From: Cercozoa sp. M6MM
Lineage: Eukaryota; Endomyxa: Ascetosporea
Strand: one strand, 5' to 3'
DNA length: 37,364 nucleotides
NCBI GenBank assembly: GCA_040357565.1
Contig: JBDODJ010000110.1
The position numbers and the translations under genes were made by a program. Shown piece after piece: positions 9,485-22,113 of this stretch. Each line of letters starts with the position of its first letter. Position 1 is the stretch's first letter. Under the pieces are notes generated by a model. It searched no databases. It saw only the letters and a list, made by a program, of their open reading frames with translations, and had not been told where the DNA came from.

Positions 9485-12400
9485 TTAGCTCCTAGTTGTT
9501 AGTTGCAATTCTTGCAGTACCGACAGAGCAGCCGTGAGCCGCTTGTTTTGAGGCGGTTGCGCGACGACAGCATCTTCGCCGATGAGAGTTCTGATGCTTG
9601 AGAAGGAGCGACGTGCCACAGCGAGGCGCTGTTCGAGCTTTAGCACATCGGCTTCGAGATGTGCCAAGTGTTGCGCCATGGCGTCCATGTTGTGTTGCGC
9701 GGTGCCAACTTCGCCTCGAGAAGCTTCGCGTGGTATTTTCGACAAGCCGAGCTTGACGATGCCACTCTCTTCCCGTTGCCACACACGCGTCGCGAACCGA
9801 CACGCGCGTTCCACGTGAGCGGCAGTGACTTCGTCGGCGACCGAAATGCCGAACTTGCCCCACACGCCCTTTTCGACCAGTTCGTCTCGTCGCGCAACAC
9901 TTGCAAGCATGCGGTGTGCGAGAGTTTCTCCACGTTGCGAAAAGACCGTCTGAACTTGCGCGAGGTCGGCTTTGACCAAGTCCTAGCGTCAGTAGCGTCG
10001 GCATTTCGACAAGCATTTTTGGACAACAAAGTAGTGGGCGAGTACCTGAGTTGCAAAGGTGGCCTTTATCGCAGCCAACACTGGCCGCAGGATCTCGCAG
10101 ACCTGTCTCAGGCGCAGTTCCATTCGTTGCGACGACACGTCGGCGTAGAGTTTCCGAACACCTAGCATCACATCGTGTTGACTCGAGCAGAGACGCGCTA
10201 ATTCCACCACGTTTTTGGCTGCAGCTTCGATCCATTGATAGTTCTCCGATACCCTTCGTGCTGTCAGTTCTTGTTCTATCTCAACAGGTTGTACAATGCA
10301 CAGCAAGCGAGAATGGGGCATTTCTTTAAGTCAGTTTTTACTGTATATTTACCTGACAGCGTGAAACCGACGCTGGCTCTCAAGTTGACTGCTCCTCGGT
10401 GGAACTTCTCGCGTCGCGTTCGAGTGTCGGGTTTTGTCTCTAGACCCGCAGGGTCACGCCGGCTTCTGATTTCGACGGATTCTTTTGGTCGCATAACTTG
10501 CAGCAGTGCTTTCACATTCATGAGTTGTCGTTGCAGGAACTCGTTGTGCTGTTGAATCTCTACCAACGACAAGCGACTTAGTTACCATTGCAACAGTCTT
10601 AATTTAAATCCACCTGAAGCGAAGTCTCGCAACTCCATGTCAGCCGACTCTTGCGCACTGTTTGCAGACTCCGCGAGCTTGTCGAACTTCTTACACAACA
10701 TCGTGTGTTCTCGCAAGCTTCGACGCCGAACATCCAGTTGTTTACTGCACACTTTAGTTTAGTTTTACTGTTTCACGTCCCATACAAAAGAGGCACCTTC
10801 GGGAGATGGCAGCATCTCGAAGGTGCGAGACATTGTTTTTGTACCTATAAAAGCAATCACCACTTAGCACGTATGTACGTAAGTGCAAACTTCGGTTGAA
10901 GATAAGATACACTGTTGCGTTCTCGTAGACTTCTTTGAGCTGGACGAGTGCCGTATCCAGTTTCTGCTCGATTTTTGCCACAATCTCAGAACCCACAGCT
11001 TTGCGATTGTTGCGCGTCTCCTCTTGGACGTTCGCGTCGTCGAATTCTGCCAGCATCTGCGAAAGCTCGTGCTCTCGTCTCAGTCTCGCTGCTTTCAATT
11101 TGTCAAACTCGGATCGCAGACGAAACAAGCGTTCCTGCGCGTCTGCAGGAGCTGAAGCTTCCGCTCGAGTCATGCTCATTGCTTCCTTTAAGGAGGTCTG
11201 CAACGCATCGAACTGACTGTTGTGTTGGCGGTGGAAGTGCAAACGTGGCTGTCGGATGCTCAAAAACTCAGTCTCTCCGGCAGCGATTTGCCCTGTTCCC
11301 GTCTGGGATGTTGTCGGGAAAGCACTGCGCGCAAATTGTGCTCTTCTTTGTCGAAGTCGAAGCGGGATCCGTCGCTTTGGAAAGGGTGCACTCTTGGGCC
11401 TGCTGTAGACGCTAGGAGCACTCAGCATGACACTTTCGCGACGCTCAAAAACAGCACTAGCCATGTCTGACTCAACGTGCGCTGAGGGTAAGTTCCTTTC
11501 GGTCTGTTCAGCTGGCAATAGGCGGGACTGCGAAAGCACTGAGTCGGGCGACACGATACGCCCCATACGCGTTTTTTGTCGGCGAAAACACTCCCTCTGG
11601 GAATCGTCCACTCTTTGGGCTCGAAGTCGATTCTCTTGCTTTCGTTCAAGGGCGATCTTCATCAAATGCGCTAACCAAAGACGCAAATGAAGGCATGAGA
11701 TCCCGGAATCACGGGTGCCTGTTACCTCGAAGCAAGCCTTTTTTCCCCCGTTCCTTACAAAACTTGACCTTTCGGTGAAGCTCCCACTTTTCCAGTTGCA
11801 GGTAGGAAGCAAAGTCGGGACTCAGCGAAGAACTGAAAGAACTCGTCAGAACGACAGTGTGACTGACACCACATGCCACGCTTCCAACCACGGCGGAAGA
11901 CAGCGCACCGACCGGTGCGGGAAAAGGAACTGAATCTCGAGTTGCACTTGCCAGTACCGGGTCGAGTGCGCTCTGGAAGCACATACCATATAAATCTACT
12001 AAATTTACGAAAGACACAGGCGTGTTTTTGTTGGGTAAATCACCTTGCCGCCAAAGCCATCTGCGTGCCCAAGTTGCCCGCTTTCTGAGCTTCCCCATGT
12101 GTACAAAAGTCCCACGCTCGAGATCACCGCGGAGTGCTTTGTCACCGCAGCCAAACCGAAAACTAATTATGTCAAGAAGGGCAACGGGGTACTGTATCAG
12201 AAACCCAAGTAAATTTACGTATTTGCCCGCCGATACAGTTCTGATGTGTTTATTGTACAACACCAAGCGAGGCACATTTCGCACAGGTGTTTCAGTGTCA
12301 CCTGTGCCTGTTTGGCCTGCTTGAGACGCTCCGATTGTCCAGACATCTCCGCCACGGGTCAGCAAGAGAATGTGCGACTGCCCCGAGGCTATTCGGACGA

Positions 12401-13885
12401 ACGTGTCGGCTGCAGACAACTTCTTCATCGGACAACGAGAAATCACGACCTCAGGTCTGTTAGTTTAGCCACATGATTGACGGGGTGCAAACTGTTATAA
12501 ATTTAGACAGCGTTGAGTTGCTCAGTACATGTAGCGAAACTTCGACGATTCTTCGTTGTCGGCCCTGTAAAAGTGTTCTCCAAAACCACAAACTGCAATC
12601 GCTCCTGTCTCCTGTCCAAAGAAGGTTCTCTGCATACGTCTTGGTCCGAAACTGTGCGGATTGTACCAACAAAAAGGCCGTGTGAGTTCCTCCACTACTG
12701 ACTTGCACTACTTTTGTTCGCTCAAAGGCAGCGCACTTCTGCAACAGCAACCACGATGCGAAACTGCGACACCATTGTACTGCGTTCTTTCTACCACTTG
12801 CTTCGGAGCGAAAACGTCGTCTTTCGAACCGTGACCAAGCTGCCCACTGCATGAGACAACGGTAGACATAGATCATCTTCATCATATCGAGAATATAAAA
12901 AGCGGTTACTTATCGCTTGATCCCCAAGTGTACACTTCAAACAAGAACTCGTGAGTATAATTTGATAGTTTGCTCAACGCTTGAAATGTCAATGAACAAG
13001 AACTGAACTGAACTCAAGCTCTTATGAATTTTACCTTTTCCTTCTGAATCAATCGCGGACGAGTGTCTCTGTCCACAATCGACAGCAACGAACTGTGCGG
13101 TTCGAGAAGCACCACCAGCAGTGATGTGCTTTGGGTATCGAAGGGAGGACCGGTCACCATGCCCCAGCTGCCCGTGTCTTGAGGATCCACAGGAGTAAAT
13201 CTTGCCGGATTTCGACAAAAACAGCTACAATAGTACATTTAAGAACACGTAAGCGCAACACAGTTTATAGAAACAACCCAACTTGTTACCGTGTGAAACT
13301 GGCCGCATGCAACAGCCGTGATTCGCGCGTCAATGTCGGAAACGACGACAGGCAAGTAGCGACTGGCAAATCCTAAGATACAGTACAACAAACGAGTTTG
13401 AACACATTGGTCCTAAACGTCGCGAGTGAAAGTCCACCTTCAGCTAGATTGCCGAGTTGACCCGCTCGACCGTCCCCGCAAGTATAGACTGAACCCGCGG
13501 ACGTAAGAATTGCTGTGTGAAACTGCCCGCAAGCAACTTCTCGGACTGGCTCTGGGATATGAACTACGAGCGGTGCTGCAGAGTACTTGACACCGTTCTT
13601 TGGGTGCTGTCCAAGCTGTCCTTGGAACCCAGCACCGAAAGAGCACACGTGTCGTCCTTCGTTGGCGAGAGGTCGTTGGGGATCTTTCTCCCCGTCCACT
13701 CTAACACGGTTGGTCATCACATCGAAAGACGACATTATCAGGCCACGAGCCTGCATGTCAGGTGCTGCACCAAGTACAAGAAAACGTGAAGTGGCGAGAG
13801 ATTAAATTTACTCTGGAAGCTAGGACATTTTACCCGGACCTGGCCACAAGAGAGAACTCAGGTCATTCGAGGGGTCCGCGGACAT
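9485..13885 (-). CDS. RCC1-repeat beta-propeller fused to a long coiled coil
   Basis: One large multi-exon gene. It starts at ATG 13883-13885 (MSADPSNDLSSLLWP) and ends at 9485. The N-terminal half holds about seven RCC1 repeats: CSFGAGFQGQLGQ, VREVACGQFHTAILTSAG, VYTCGDGRAGQLGN, ITAVACGQFHT, IYSCGSSRHGQLGHGD, VYTWGSSDNGQLGHG, VWTIGASQAGQTGTGD, LYTWGSSESGQLGHAD and VACGVSHTVVL. An intron at about 11652-11706 joins this in frame to AHLMKIALERKQENRLRAQR. About 600 residues follow, mainly charged coiled coil (LFRLRSEFDKLKAARLRRE, EIVAKIEQKLDTALVQLK, NEFLQRQLMNVKALLQVM, AHLEADVLKLEQRLAVARR). RCC1 propellers bind chromatin, small GTPases or ciliary partners; none can be assigned here. A tail of this kind suggests a scaffold at the basal body, cilium or cytoskeleton (inference). 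Two separate genes are the alternative; I prefer fusion because a GTAACA donor and a TTAG acceptor keep the frame and no stop or start is needed. Confidence 0.75.
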
Positions 13886-14137
13886 ACGAGGCTGGCTATT
13901 CCTCCAGACCGCGCTGTTTCCTTCTCTTAGATCGCTATTCCCACCAAAGGTTGAGAGCTGACATGAATCTCACTCAAGCTCTGTGTTTTTCCTGGGGAAG
14001 AGCTGGTGACCCCTGTCCGCGGGGACGCCTCTAGGTGACAAAATACGAGGCTGCAAACACTTTTGTTTTGATCAGACGAGTTACCAACGGCCCAGGCTCG
14101 CAAGTTTAGAGAGCTTCCTACTGACGACTGAGTTTCA
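13886..14137. promoter_or_regulatory. Bidirectional promoter region, 252 bp
   Basis: Separates the divergent starts at 13885 (minus, RCC1/coiled-coil gene) and 14138 (plus). It contains no convincing ORF on either strand and no recognised motif; its length is nearly the same as that of the 3715-3967 divergent region. Confidence 0.5.
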
Positions 14138-15141
14138 ATGTCTCAGCTGTCTCACTCCGATTCGCAACAGGCACACTCGAAATTCCAGGTGCAAATTGAC
14201 GACGACGAAGAAACCGCCAACATAGGCTCAGCTCCAGGTTCGAGCAATCAGTGGACTCGAGCAATTCAAATTGCGTCGAAAAAGCATGACTGGTAAAGTG
14301 GTCCCAGCCGCGAGACGTTCGGTTCCCTGGCGTGACTCATCGCTTTTGCAATTGCCTTGCTTCCAGGTACGCGGATCAAGCCGCGGCGATAGACCAGCAA
14401 ATTTCAATTCTGCACCAGCGTCGTGTCCTTCTTCAGCGAAAGATGCAACAGTGCCAGTCAGTGATTCAGTCAATGGAGGCGATCTTGCATATGGATCAGA
14501 GATACCAAGCCATGCACAACGACCCCGAGCATGAGTTGGCAGAGTCACTTGAAGACGCTGCCAACGACCTAAACTTCCGCCGCTATTCGAGTCGTCCGTC
14601 GATCGGTAGTTGCGGAACTGCGCGAAGAATGTCCGTGGCGGCCCCGATACACGAGCAAGCCCTCCCGAACTATCGGTAAGGGGGTAAACTTTGCAAACTA
14701 AGTAGCCGAATCTAAGCCATTGTTTTGTTGTGCAGAAACGTAGCCGAAAGCAACATCGAACAGCCACCGCGAAAACGTCCGCGTCATTCGATGGATCAAG
14801 GAGCGCCACTTCGAGAACGCTTCGTCGGAAATCAACACGTCGCCGAGGCGGCACCGGTCAATTTTGATCCTGCACAGAAGCACGTTCAGGACGCGAAGCA
14901 AGTTCGGACCTTGAGTCGCGCTTCGAGTCGCCAAAGCGAGCAAGAATCGATCCGCGCGAAGCAGCAGGCCCCAGCAGCTCCGCGACGTCCACTGACGAGA
15001 CAGCATCGCGTTGCCATCAACCGACCTATTGAGCAAAGCATCCTGAAACCAACAACGTCGGTCGGTCGAATTGGTTCCGCACCTGACTCTTCTCAGCGCA
15101 GCTCGAACTCACAGTCTCACAGAAAAGCTAATAACTTATAG
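14138..15141 (+). CDS. Unidentified basic protein with a short coiled coil
   Basis: Three exons (14138-14291, 14367-14675, 14736-15141), all in phase, giving about 289 residues. I do not recognise a family. The N-terminus is acidic and polar (VQIDDDEETANIG), then RAIQIASKKHDWYADQAAAID. A Gln/Leu-rich coiled coil follows at about residues 60-100 (QQISILHQRRVLLQRKMQQC, QSVIQSMEAILHMDQ). The C-terminal 170 residues look disordered and basic: Arg, Ser, Gln and Pro with QPPRKRPRHS, a candidate nuclear localisation signal. The start is the ATG at 14138. It stands head-to-head with the RCC1/coiled-coil gene and 171 bp ahead of the kinase gene. A chromatin-associated or centrosomal linker would fit, but no function can be assigned. 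Confidence 0.75.
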
Positions 15142-15312
15142 TACTGTTTTTCACGGGCAGTTGTTTCAATCCGTTTATCCGCAGTCAGTTGACAGTTCAG
15201 CTCAGTTGATTGGCAGCGTTTCTCCTGCGCTACCGGAGCTTTGACTTTTCTCAGTCTGTCACTTTCCCGTAGTCGCAGTAATGTCATGCTTGAGACTGAA
15301 AACTAATAAGAC

Positions 15313-17319
15313 ATGAGCGCGATGAATTCCATGGAGTTATCTTGGGATTCCTTTACCAAGGTTTCGGTAGAAACTCAGTTCAGTCGACATGCTATCCCTC
15401 AATTCACCTGTAAATTATGTCAGTATGTGTGATTGCAGTTTCTTGGGAGTGGAACGCATGGGTCGGTTCATTCTGTCAAAAGCAAGACCACCGGTCATTC
15501 TGTAACCTCATTCTGGGAACCACTAGCATCCTCATTCTTTCAGTTCACTCACTTTATTCCTACCTAGTACGCAATCAAGGAAATATCGGTCGTTGGACGA
15601 ACAACAGCAAGCATAAATGCGATCCTCAACGAGATACGGCTGATGGCGAGCTTTGAGTCGCCATACATCGCAACATACTATGGTGCTTTCACGGATAAAG
15701 GAAAGATATTCATCGTTTCGGTACGGCCTGAGAGAGGAAAACTGTCACCAACCGTACTAGGTAGGACTGTTTCCCTTTTGTAGGAACTCGCGGACGGAAG
15801 CATCGAACGCTTACAAGAGAAAGTGATTGAGAGCAACTCTAGCTTCGACATGGACACTCTTTGGCGTATTTGGTAAGTTCATTTCTCGGGCAGTTTTAAA
15901 CAATTTAACATTTACTACCTAAAATTTAGTATCGGCAAATATTTAAATACTAAAATATTAATAAACATACCGTGCTGCTGCGCAGTGCGCACACAGCCAA
16001 AGGTCTGCAGTCGCTCCATCAACACGGAATTCAACACCGAGACGTAAAGCCGGCCAACTTGCTGTACGTCGTTCCATGCGGGTGGCTCGGTCAGACGAAG
16101 CACGTCTTTAAGCTCACTGACTTTGGCAGTGCTTCCTGTCGCAATGCGTAAAAAACTGAACTATCTGAGTTTATTCGATCTCAACAAACTGTGAATGTGC
16201 TCATTTGACACAGAAGCAAGAGTGGACTCATCGGGTCGCCATACTTTATCGCACCCGAGGTGTGGGACCACCAAGAACACAGCAACAAAGCCGACATCTT
16301 CTCACTTGGCGTCGCTCTGTTCCAGCTAACTTTCGAACGCATGCCGTTCGACCTTCCAAACAATCCGATCATTCAAGAATTGACTTTGAAGGACAAGATA
16401 GAACTTATCGGCAGTCGGATTCGGGCGAGCGAGCCCAGTTGGCCCGAAGACTCGCTTCACCTGCCGCAGCACCAAAAGGCGCTCACCAAGTTGCTCAAGA
16501 AGAATAAGGTCTTTTCCTTTCATTTATGAAGCGGATGGCTTTCAGGTATCCAAGCAACCACAGAACCAAAGAAATCGGGACGTGATTAAATTTACACGCC
16601 GGTTCTGTGACAAGAATGGTAAAACAGGGTTTCTCTTTTTAACTAAAACTCGAACTGAACCAGCAACCGAGTGCTTCAAACAGACCTGATCGAGTACGCA
16701 AGTCCAGAGTTCATTGCGCTCGTCGCTCGCATGCTCGAGAAGGACCCGGAGAAGCGACCGTCTGCTTCTGAACTCTGCCAGAACTGCGAAATCTCCCGCG
16801 TTCTTAAAGAAGACGAAACCGTGCGCAACCAAAAGAAGAATTCGCAGCAAGTATCCCAGCGACGTCAAGAGCGACGCAAACTGATGTGCCACCAAACAGA
16901 GTCTCCAAACTCGTCCACCTCTTTGCTATCGACGTTGATGGTCGACGACATAAAAAAACTCGACGAAATCGCGCTTCCAAGGCCAAAACGCTATCAAAAT
17001 GCGGCACAAGCGATCATGTACTTTCAATCTATCACTCCTCGTGCCACTCTTGTTCCTTCTTGCAGTGTCAATTTTTGACTAAACCAGTCACCGAAAGAAA
17101 CGAAAGAAGTCAACTGACACAGCACACTTGTTCGTAGCAGACCAGGATCTGCTCAAAACCCAATCTAGTAGCAGTAACACGTGCGATAGTCCGAAAAGCA
17201 CGACCCAAAGCAGTTGCCCGAACTCTCAGCGACGCCAGAAAGGGTTTTTCAAGAACAAACTCTGGCGAAAGATTGCGCGACTCTTTCGACAACGTTCCGA
17301 GTCGCTCCAGACAACGTAA
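15313..17319 (+). CDS. Serine/threonine protein kinase
   Basis: A eukaryotic protein kinase of about 460 residues from nine or so exons. Kinase motifs appear in order: Gly loop FLGSGTHGSV, catalytic Lys in YAIKE, alpha-C Glu in ILNEIRLM, hinge FIVSELADGSIE, catalytic loop HRDVKPANLL, DFG in LTDFGSAS, then GLIGSPYFIAPEVW and KADIFSLGVALFQLTFERMPF. The C-lobe ends MLEKDPEKRPSASEL. All catalytic residues (K, E, HRD, DFG, APE) are present, so it should be active. After the domain comes a Lys/Arg-rich tail (NQKKNSQQ, HRKKRKKSTDTAHLFVADQD, GFFKNKLWRKIARLFRQR). The last exon joins across a 65-nt intron at about 17019. An insert (NKVSKQPQNQRNRDVIKFT) lies between activation segment and C-lobe end. 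The subfamily is not determined. Its stop is only 50 bp from the stop of the TSNAXIP1 gene. Confidence 0.88.
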
Positions 17320-17369
17320 AAAAGCGACGATTAAAACTTGGCTGGATAGTAAAATTGCTACTGTGACAC

Positions 17370-20300
17370 TCAGTTCGTCACAGAGGCTCGCTTAAAGAGC
17401 AAGTTGCTCGTACGCAGTCGGTGCACGAAGGCATCGATGTGAAAGACTTGGTCGGCGCGAAGTGCCGTGCTTTGCGACTGCTCGATACCGATGCCTTCGC
17501 ACAGGATCGAATTACACTCCTGCAGACTCTTGCCAGGGTCGAGTGCGAGGATGGACTGGCGTGCTTGCGACACGGAGAGCAGTCCGTTGCTGGTGGCGTG
17601 CTCGCGCAGAGCTTCCTCCAGGTCGCCGTAGAATTCGTCGATCTCTTCGAGGTGCTGGTCGCGCAGCATCTCCACGAATGTGCCCTGGTCAAAAAGAGAA
17701 TCCGGGGATGAAAGAGATTCGGAAAAGCTACCTGATTGCCGTCCTCATCTTCCTCGAAGAGTGCAGGCCATTGCACCTGCCGTCGTGGGTCGTCCACTTT
17801 CAGTCTATTTCAAAACAATACAATGGAAAGCGACTAATGCAGTTTCAGTTAACCTTACGCTTTCAAAAGCTCGCGCAAACGTTCCTTTCGCTTCGAAGTG
17901 CCGAAAAAGTCCCGGAGCAACTGCTGGAGCACATTCGTTTCGATTTCGTCTCTCTGTGCCTCGTTTTCGATCTCCTTTTCGAGTCTCTCCAGCAGATTGT
18001 TCTGGTCTTGGTAGACACCTTGCGGAAGCTCACCTTCGAGAATGCGCAAGAACATGTCAATGTCAGCATCGTATCTGCTCAGTTCGTTTCAGTTTCAAAA
18101 TTGGAAATGAAAGTAGAACTAACGCACCGATACTTCTTCAAGCCACTCAAGAAGTTGTATCCCCAGTCGGCGATAACGTGTTGATCTGTGTGCTTGTTGC
18201 GCAAGAAGATGAAGAGATAGTCGACGAGGTGCATCGTGGCAGCTTTTTCATCCTGCTGGTACTTTTCCTCCCAGACCTGTTTCACAAGTTCTTCGATCTG
18301 TCGTTTCGGCAGGTGACGGTTCCTGACTCGGCCTTGGAAACGCAGGTATTTCGGAACCGAAGCATCAGTTCCCAACGCAACAAACGAATCCTCGTCGCGT
18401 CGCTCTTTCAGATCTGTACACGGAGAGATTGGGGCAGAAGTACAGCACAGGGGCATTGTTCTGCCTAACTTTGTCCAGTACCAGCATCAATATCAATGTC
18501 AATTATAGCGCGCAACATCCGCAGTTCTTCGCGTAGCTGCTGATGCCGCGCTGTCGCCATGGCGAGTCTTTGAAAAACAATCTAACTTGGATGAAAGACA
18601 CGTCACATTAGTGTTAATCTTACAGTTGCACAGACGAGAATTTCGACGGATCAAAGTCATGAGGAGTGCTCGAACCATCGTCTTTTTCGGCCGCCCCTGT
18701 TGCGTCGACTTCGGTTTTCCCTTTCGGAAGAAGTGCACACTCCTGCATAGGAGCATATATATATATATATATAAACTTATATATAATTATATATTTATAT
18801 ACAATTATATATTTATAATAAATGTAACGCGAAAAGTACCATAGCAGAGTTCCAGTCGGGTCGGGGAGTGACACGTCCTTCGAGTTTCTGAACCTCAACG
18901 CCCCCATCGTTCAGGACCGGCGGAAGCGAACCTTCGAGGAACAGTTCGCGAGCGCCGACAAATGAGACAATCTGCAGCTGCTTTTTGAGTTGAGACACCT
19001 CGTCTAACTTGGCGGCATACGTCGTCACCATTAGCTAGTATTTGTGGATTGTTTTGTTGGTGCATGTGCTGAAGCTACGAAAGCTACCTGCAAGTCGTTC
19101 TTTGTCGCTTCCACCTCTTTCGTTTTTTCGTTGAGTTCGTGGAGCACTTTCGCGTAAGTTTCGGGCGAAATCGCCTCCGACATCGCGTCTTGCGCAGTTT
19201 CAAGCGCTCGTTCCAATAATCTGTGCCCACGCAAGCACAAAGTAGTCTTCTTATACAGGTGATCCAGAAAGAAGCCTCACATCCTCGAATTCTCGGCATC
19301 GGCAAGCTTCAGCTTGAGACCCGAGATGGTGTCGTTGTAGCTGCCTGTGCGACTTTTGAGACTTTGGGCCTCGCGCTTCAGAACCAAACGAACCACACAT
19401 AACGAACCACACAAAACAACAAAACAAAAACTGTCGACAAACAAAAGAACCTGCACTCGCGTGATGGCTTCTGTCAGAGCGACATTTGCTCGCAGTTGTT
19501 CTTTCTTGGTATCCTCTGCTTCGCCTCGAAGGGCCTGTAGCCGTGCATTCTCCTCATATATTTTGTCCAACTTTGTCAGAAGCTCCTGCTCGCGCTTGCG
19601 TGCTTTTAGTGTTTCGGCACGTGCTTCGTCCAAGCGTTGTTGCCACTCAGCACTGGCTCGCAAGTTCGCAACAGCGGCATCACGTTTTGCTGCTCGCAAT
19701 TTGTGCTTCCACGGTCGTGCATCAGCTGCCAGCTTCCGCTATACTCAGTCCAGAAAGTAAACTGTAAGCTGTGAAGCAAATGAAAGCATGTCTTAGTTTA
19801 CCAACAAATTCGCACAAGCTTCGTTGTCTTTCGAGAGCTCGCGAAAGAAGGTTGAGTAAGAACGAAAGTGCTGCGAAAGCACGTCCAAAACGAAAGCGTT
19901 GTGCGCAAGTCGACTTCCTGCAGTTTCGAGTCCAAGCTGTGGTTTCGCTTCGGCGGAAAGATGGAGTGACGCAGCTTCTTGCCGCAGCTGGAGTTCACGC
20001 AGACCAGTCAAGTGCACGAGCAGTTTCGGAGGCTGTACGACTTGGTTGCGAAGTTCCTCTTCGAAATCGCGATCACCAGATGCAGCTGCAATGGAGATCT
20101 CGTTGAGAGCACTCATGATGCCCGCTGTCGAAGGTCGCCTCGGTTCCGATGCCGGAGGCTGTTTCGATGAGGCAGAAACAGAAGTGTTTCGTGAGGATTT
20201 GCTCGAGCGAGCAGAGGCAGAAACTGGCGCGGATTTCGCCTCAGTTGGAACTTGCTCGGGCAGTTGCTGTTCCGGAGGCTGCGTGATCAGTCGGCCAACT

Positions 20301-20800
20301 TTAACATCGAAGCTTCGTCTCGAAATCAGTTTCAACGGATCTCGCCAAAGGTTCTCCTGAGCTCCTTTGGACGTCGCACTCAACTGTCTCGCTGCTTTCG
20401 ACGTTGCACGTCGCTCGCTGGCTCGTCGTTCGACCAAACTAACAGTGTTTGCGAGCATGCTCTTCGCACGCCGTGCGATTTCATGTGAAGGCGATGCAGG
20501 CAGTGAGCCTCGGTACTGCCGTGTCGCAAACGGTCTGTGCACAAGTCTAGAGGGCGAAGCTCTCAATTTCTCAGTATCTGGTAGCTCAGGCACACACACT
20601 GTGATGAGGCTTTTCTCGCGAGCCACTCTCCCGAAAGAGGAAACAAGCGAACTCGGACGAGCTTCGTCGGCATCAATCGAGACGCGATAACCACGCGCCG
20701 AAGCGCTGTGACGAGCTTTCGTGCGCCACTCACTGCTACCAACGGCGAGTCCATTCTCCTCGCGAACTGCTTGTTCCACATGATGCGAGCTTGAATTCAT
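17370..20800 (-). CDS. TSNAXIP1: TSNAXIP1 homologue (translin-associated factor X-interacting protein 1)
   Basis: TSNAXIP1 is a cilium/flagellum-associated protein of spermatids in animals. The match covers several blocks. FVLDVLSQHFRSYSTFF and the adjacent ELSKDNEACANLL align with the human EIFEFFIEDFKTYKPLL region. GRVTPRPDWN aligns with TSTPRPDWT. YLRFQGRVRNRHLPKRQIEE, WEEKYQQDEKAATMH and DWGYNFLSGLKKY align with FLRFDGLVENKKPSKKDVVN and AWAYTIFENIKIF. LFEEDEDGNQGTFVEML and LLSVSQARQSILALDPGKSL align with LFMEDEEGQSEPFVQKL and LPKLRGGLMTIDPSLDKQ. The first exon (19800-20800) is a Ser/Arg-rich N-terminal extension, then the middle is coiled coil (LRASAEWQQRLDEARAE, LLTKLDKIYEENARLQALR). One intron (18749-18840) is an AT repeat. 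Start: ATG 20798-20800. It ends 50 bp from the kinase stop. The homology call is strong; exon joins near 18840-19300 are approximate. Confidence 0.9.
18754..18822. repeat. (TA)n-rich intron of TSNAXIP1
   Basis: A run of TATATA with TATAATTATATATTTATA variants occupies nearly the whole of an intron about 92 nt long on the minus strand. Donor GTAC and acceptor GCAG lie at its edges. It is a simple-sequence intron like the (TG)n and C-rich ones elsewhere in the window. Confidence 0.85.
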
Positions 20801-21111
20801 TGGCAAACCGCAGCGCGCGAATGCAGCTCAAAACTCGAAGTCAACCCCGGACCTTAGAGCGCTAGAACCTCAATCGGCTTTTATTCGTGATATTTTCCGC
20901 ATAATTAGCTTCCACGCGGAGGCATAGCAAGTATTATCTGTACAGTAAGTACCGGCTGCCGGGCTGAGGCAAGCTGGGATAGAGACTTGAAAAATAAAAA
21001 AAGCAAAGCTTCGCCCTGCGATAGTTAGATCTGAGGCCAATCAGAGCGAGTGAGCACGTGTGTGATAGTAGAAAATTCGGTCGAAACAGGAGATCCATGA
21101 CGTGTGTGTGA
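20801..21111. promoter_or_regulatory. Bidirectional promoter region, 311 bp
   Basis: Lies between the divergent starts of TSNAXIP1 (20800, minus) and the TMEM94 homologue (21112, plus). It is more AT-rich at 20875-20945 and 20985-21010. No coding potential or named motif was recognised. Confidence 0.5.
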
Positions 21112-22028
21112 ATGAGTGAAGAATCGTCGATAGAGTTGCGGCATGTGGGAGGTTTGGACGAGAAGAGGCGGCGTGGCGCGCTGAGCTGGTCATGCGCGCG
21201 GCGACGCTTGCTGCGGCTGCTGTTGCTGGAGGTGCGCACGTTCGAGCGGCACTTTCCGTTCCCGCGGCGGCGTGCGGCGGCGTCGTGTGCGGTGTCGGCG
21301 GTGCCGGCGCTGTGTTTGGCCGGCGTGGTGCTGGCCGTGCTGGAGCTGCTGCAGGCCGACGGCGACGCGGCGCGCGTGCTCGGCGCAGTGGACGCCGCCT
21401 TGCTGCTGTTGGTGGCGGCGTGGTGGCTACACGCCCAGATGCGACGGTGGCAGCGACGGTGGCACGAGGTGATCGCACTGGCCAGGCAGCGCATCGACGC
21501 CTGTGCCACGCGCATCGCGTGCGGCGATCACACCGTCATTGATCTCACTGATCTCAATGATCATGACGGTGATCAAGACGGTGATCAAGACGGTGATCAC
21601 GACGGTGAGTACTGGCCGCCCGAGCACTACTTTGTGCTGGTGCGGCGCGACGCCGCGTGGCACCGTCTGCCGCCCAACCTGCTGGTGCCGGGCGATCACT
21701 TCAAGTCGCACCGTCGCGTGTGTCACACCGTCCCGCTGGAACCGTCTTCTGACTCTCACGGTGTCACTGACGGTGTCACTGACGGTGTCACTGACAGCGA
21801 TGATACCGACAGCGATGTCAGTGAGAGTCTCCTGCGGCGACAGCACACTGTCGTTGCACTCGAGGCGCCTGCGGTATTGCTTTACCCCCCCCCGGGTGGG
21901 GGCGCGGGCGGGGGGCCCCCCCGTCCCCCCCCCCCCCCACTTACCCCCCCAGTGTGCTCAACTACGCAACACACTGCTGTCGGCGCTGCGCCGGCACCCG
22001 CACTTTCGACACTGTCGTACCGCCGCTC

Positions 22029-22113
<85 letters not shown>

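Noticed and set aside
22031-22112. TG array considered as a CRISPR-like or satellite array
   Set aside because: A plain dinucleotide with no spacers.
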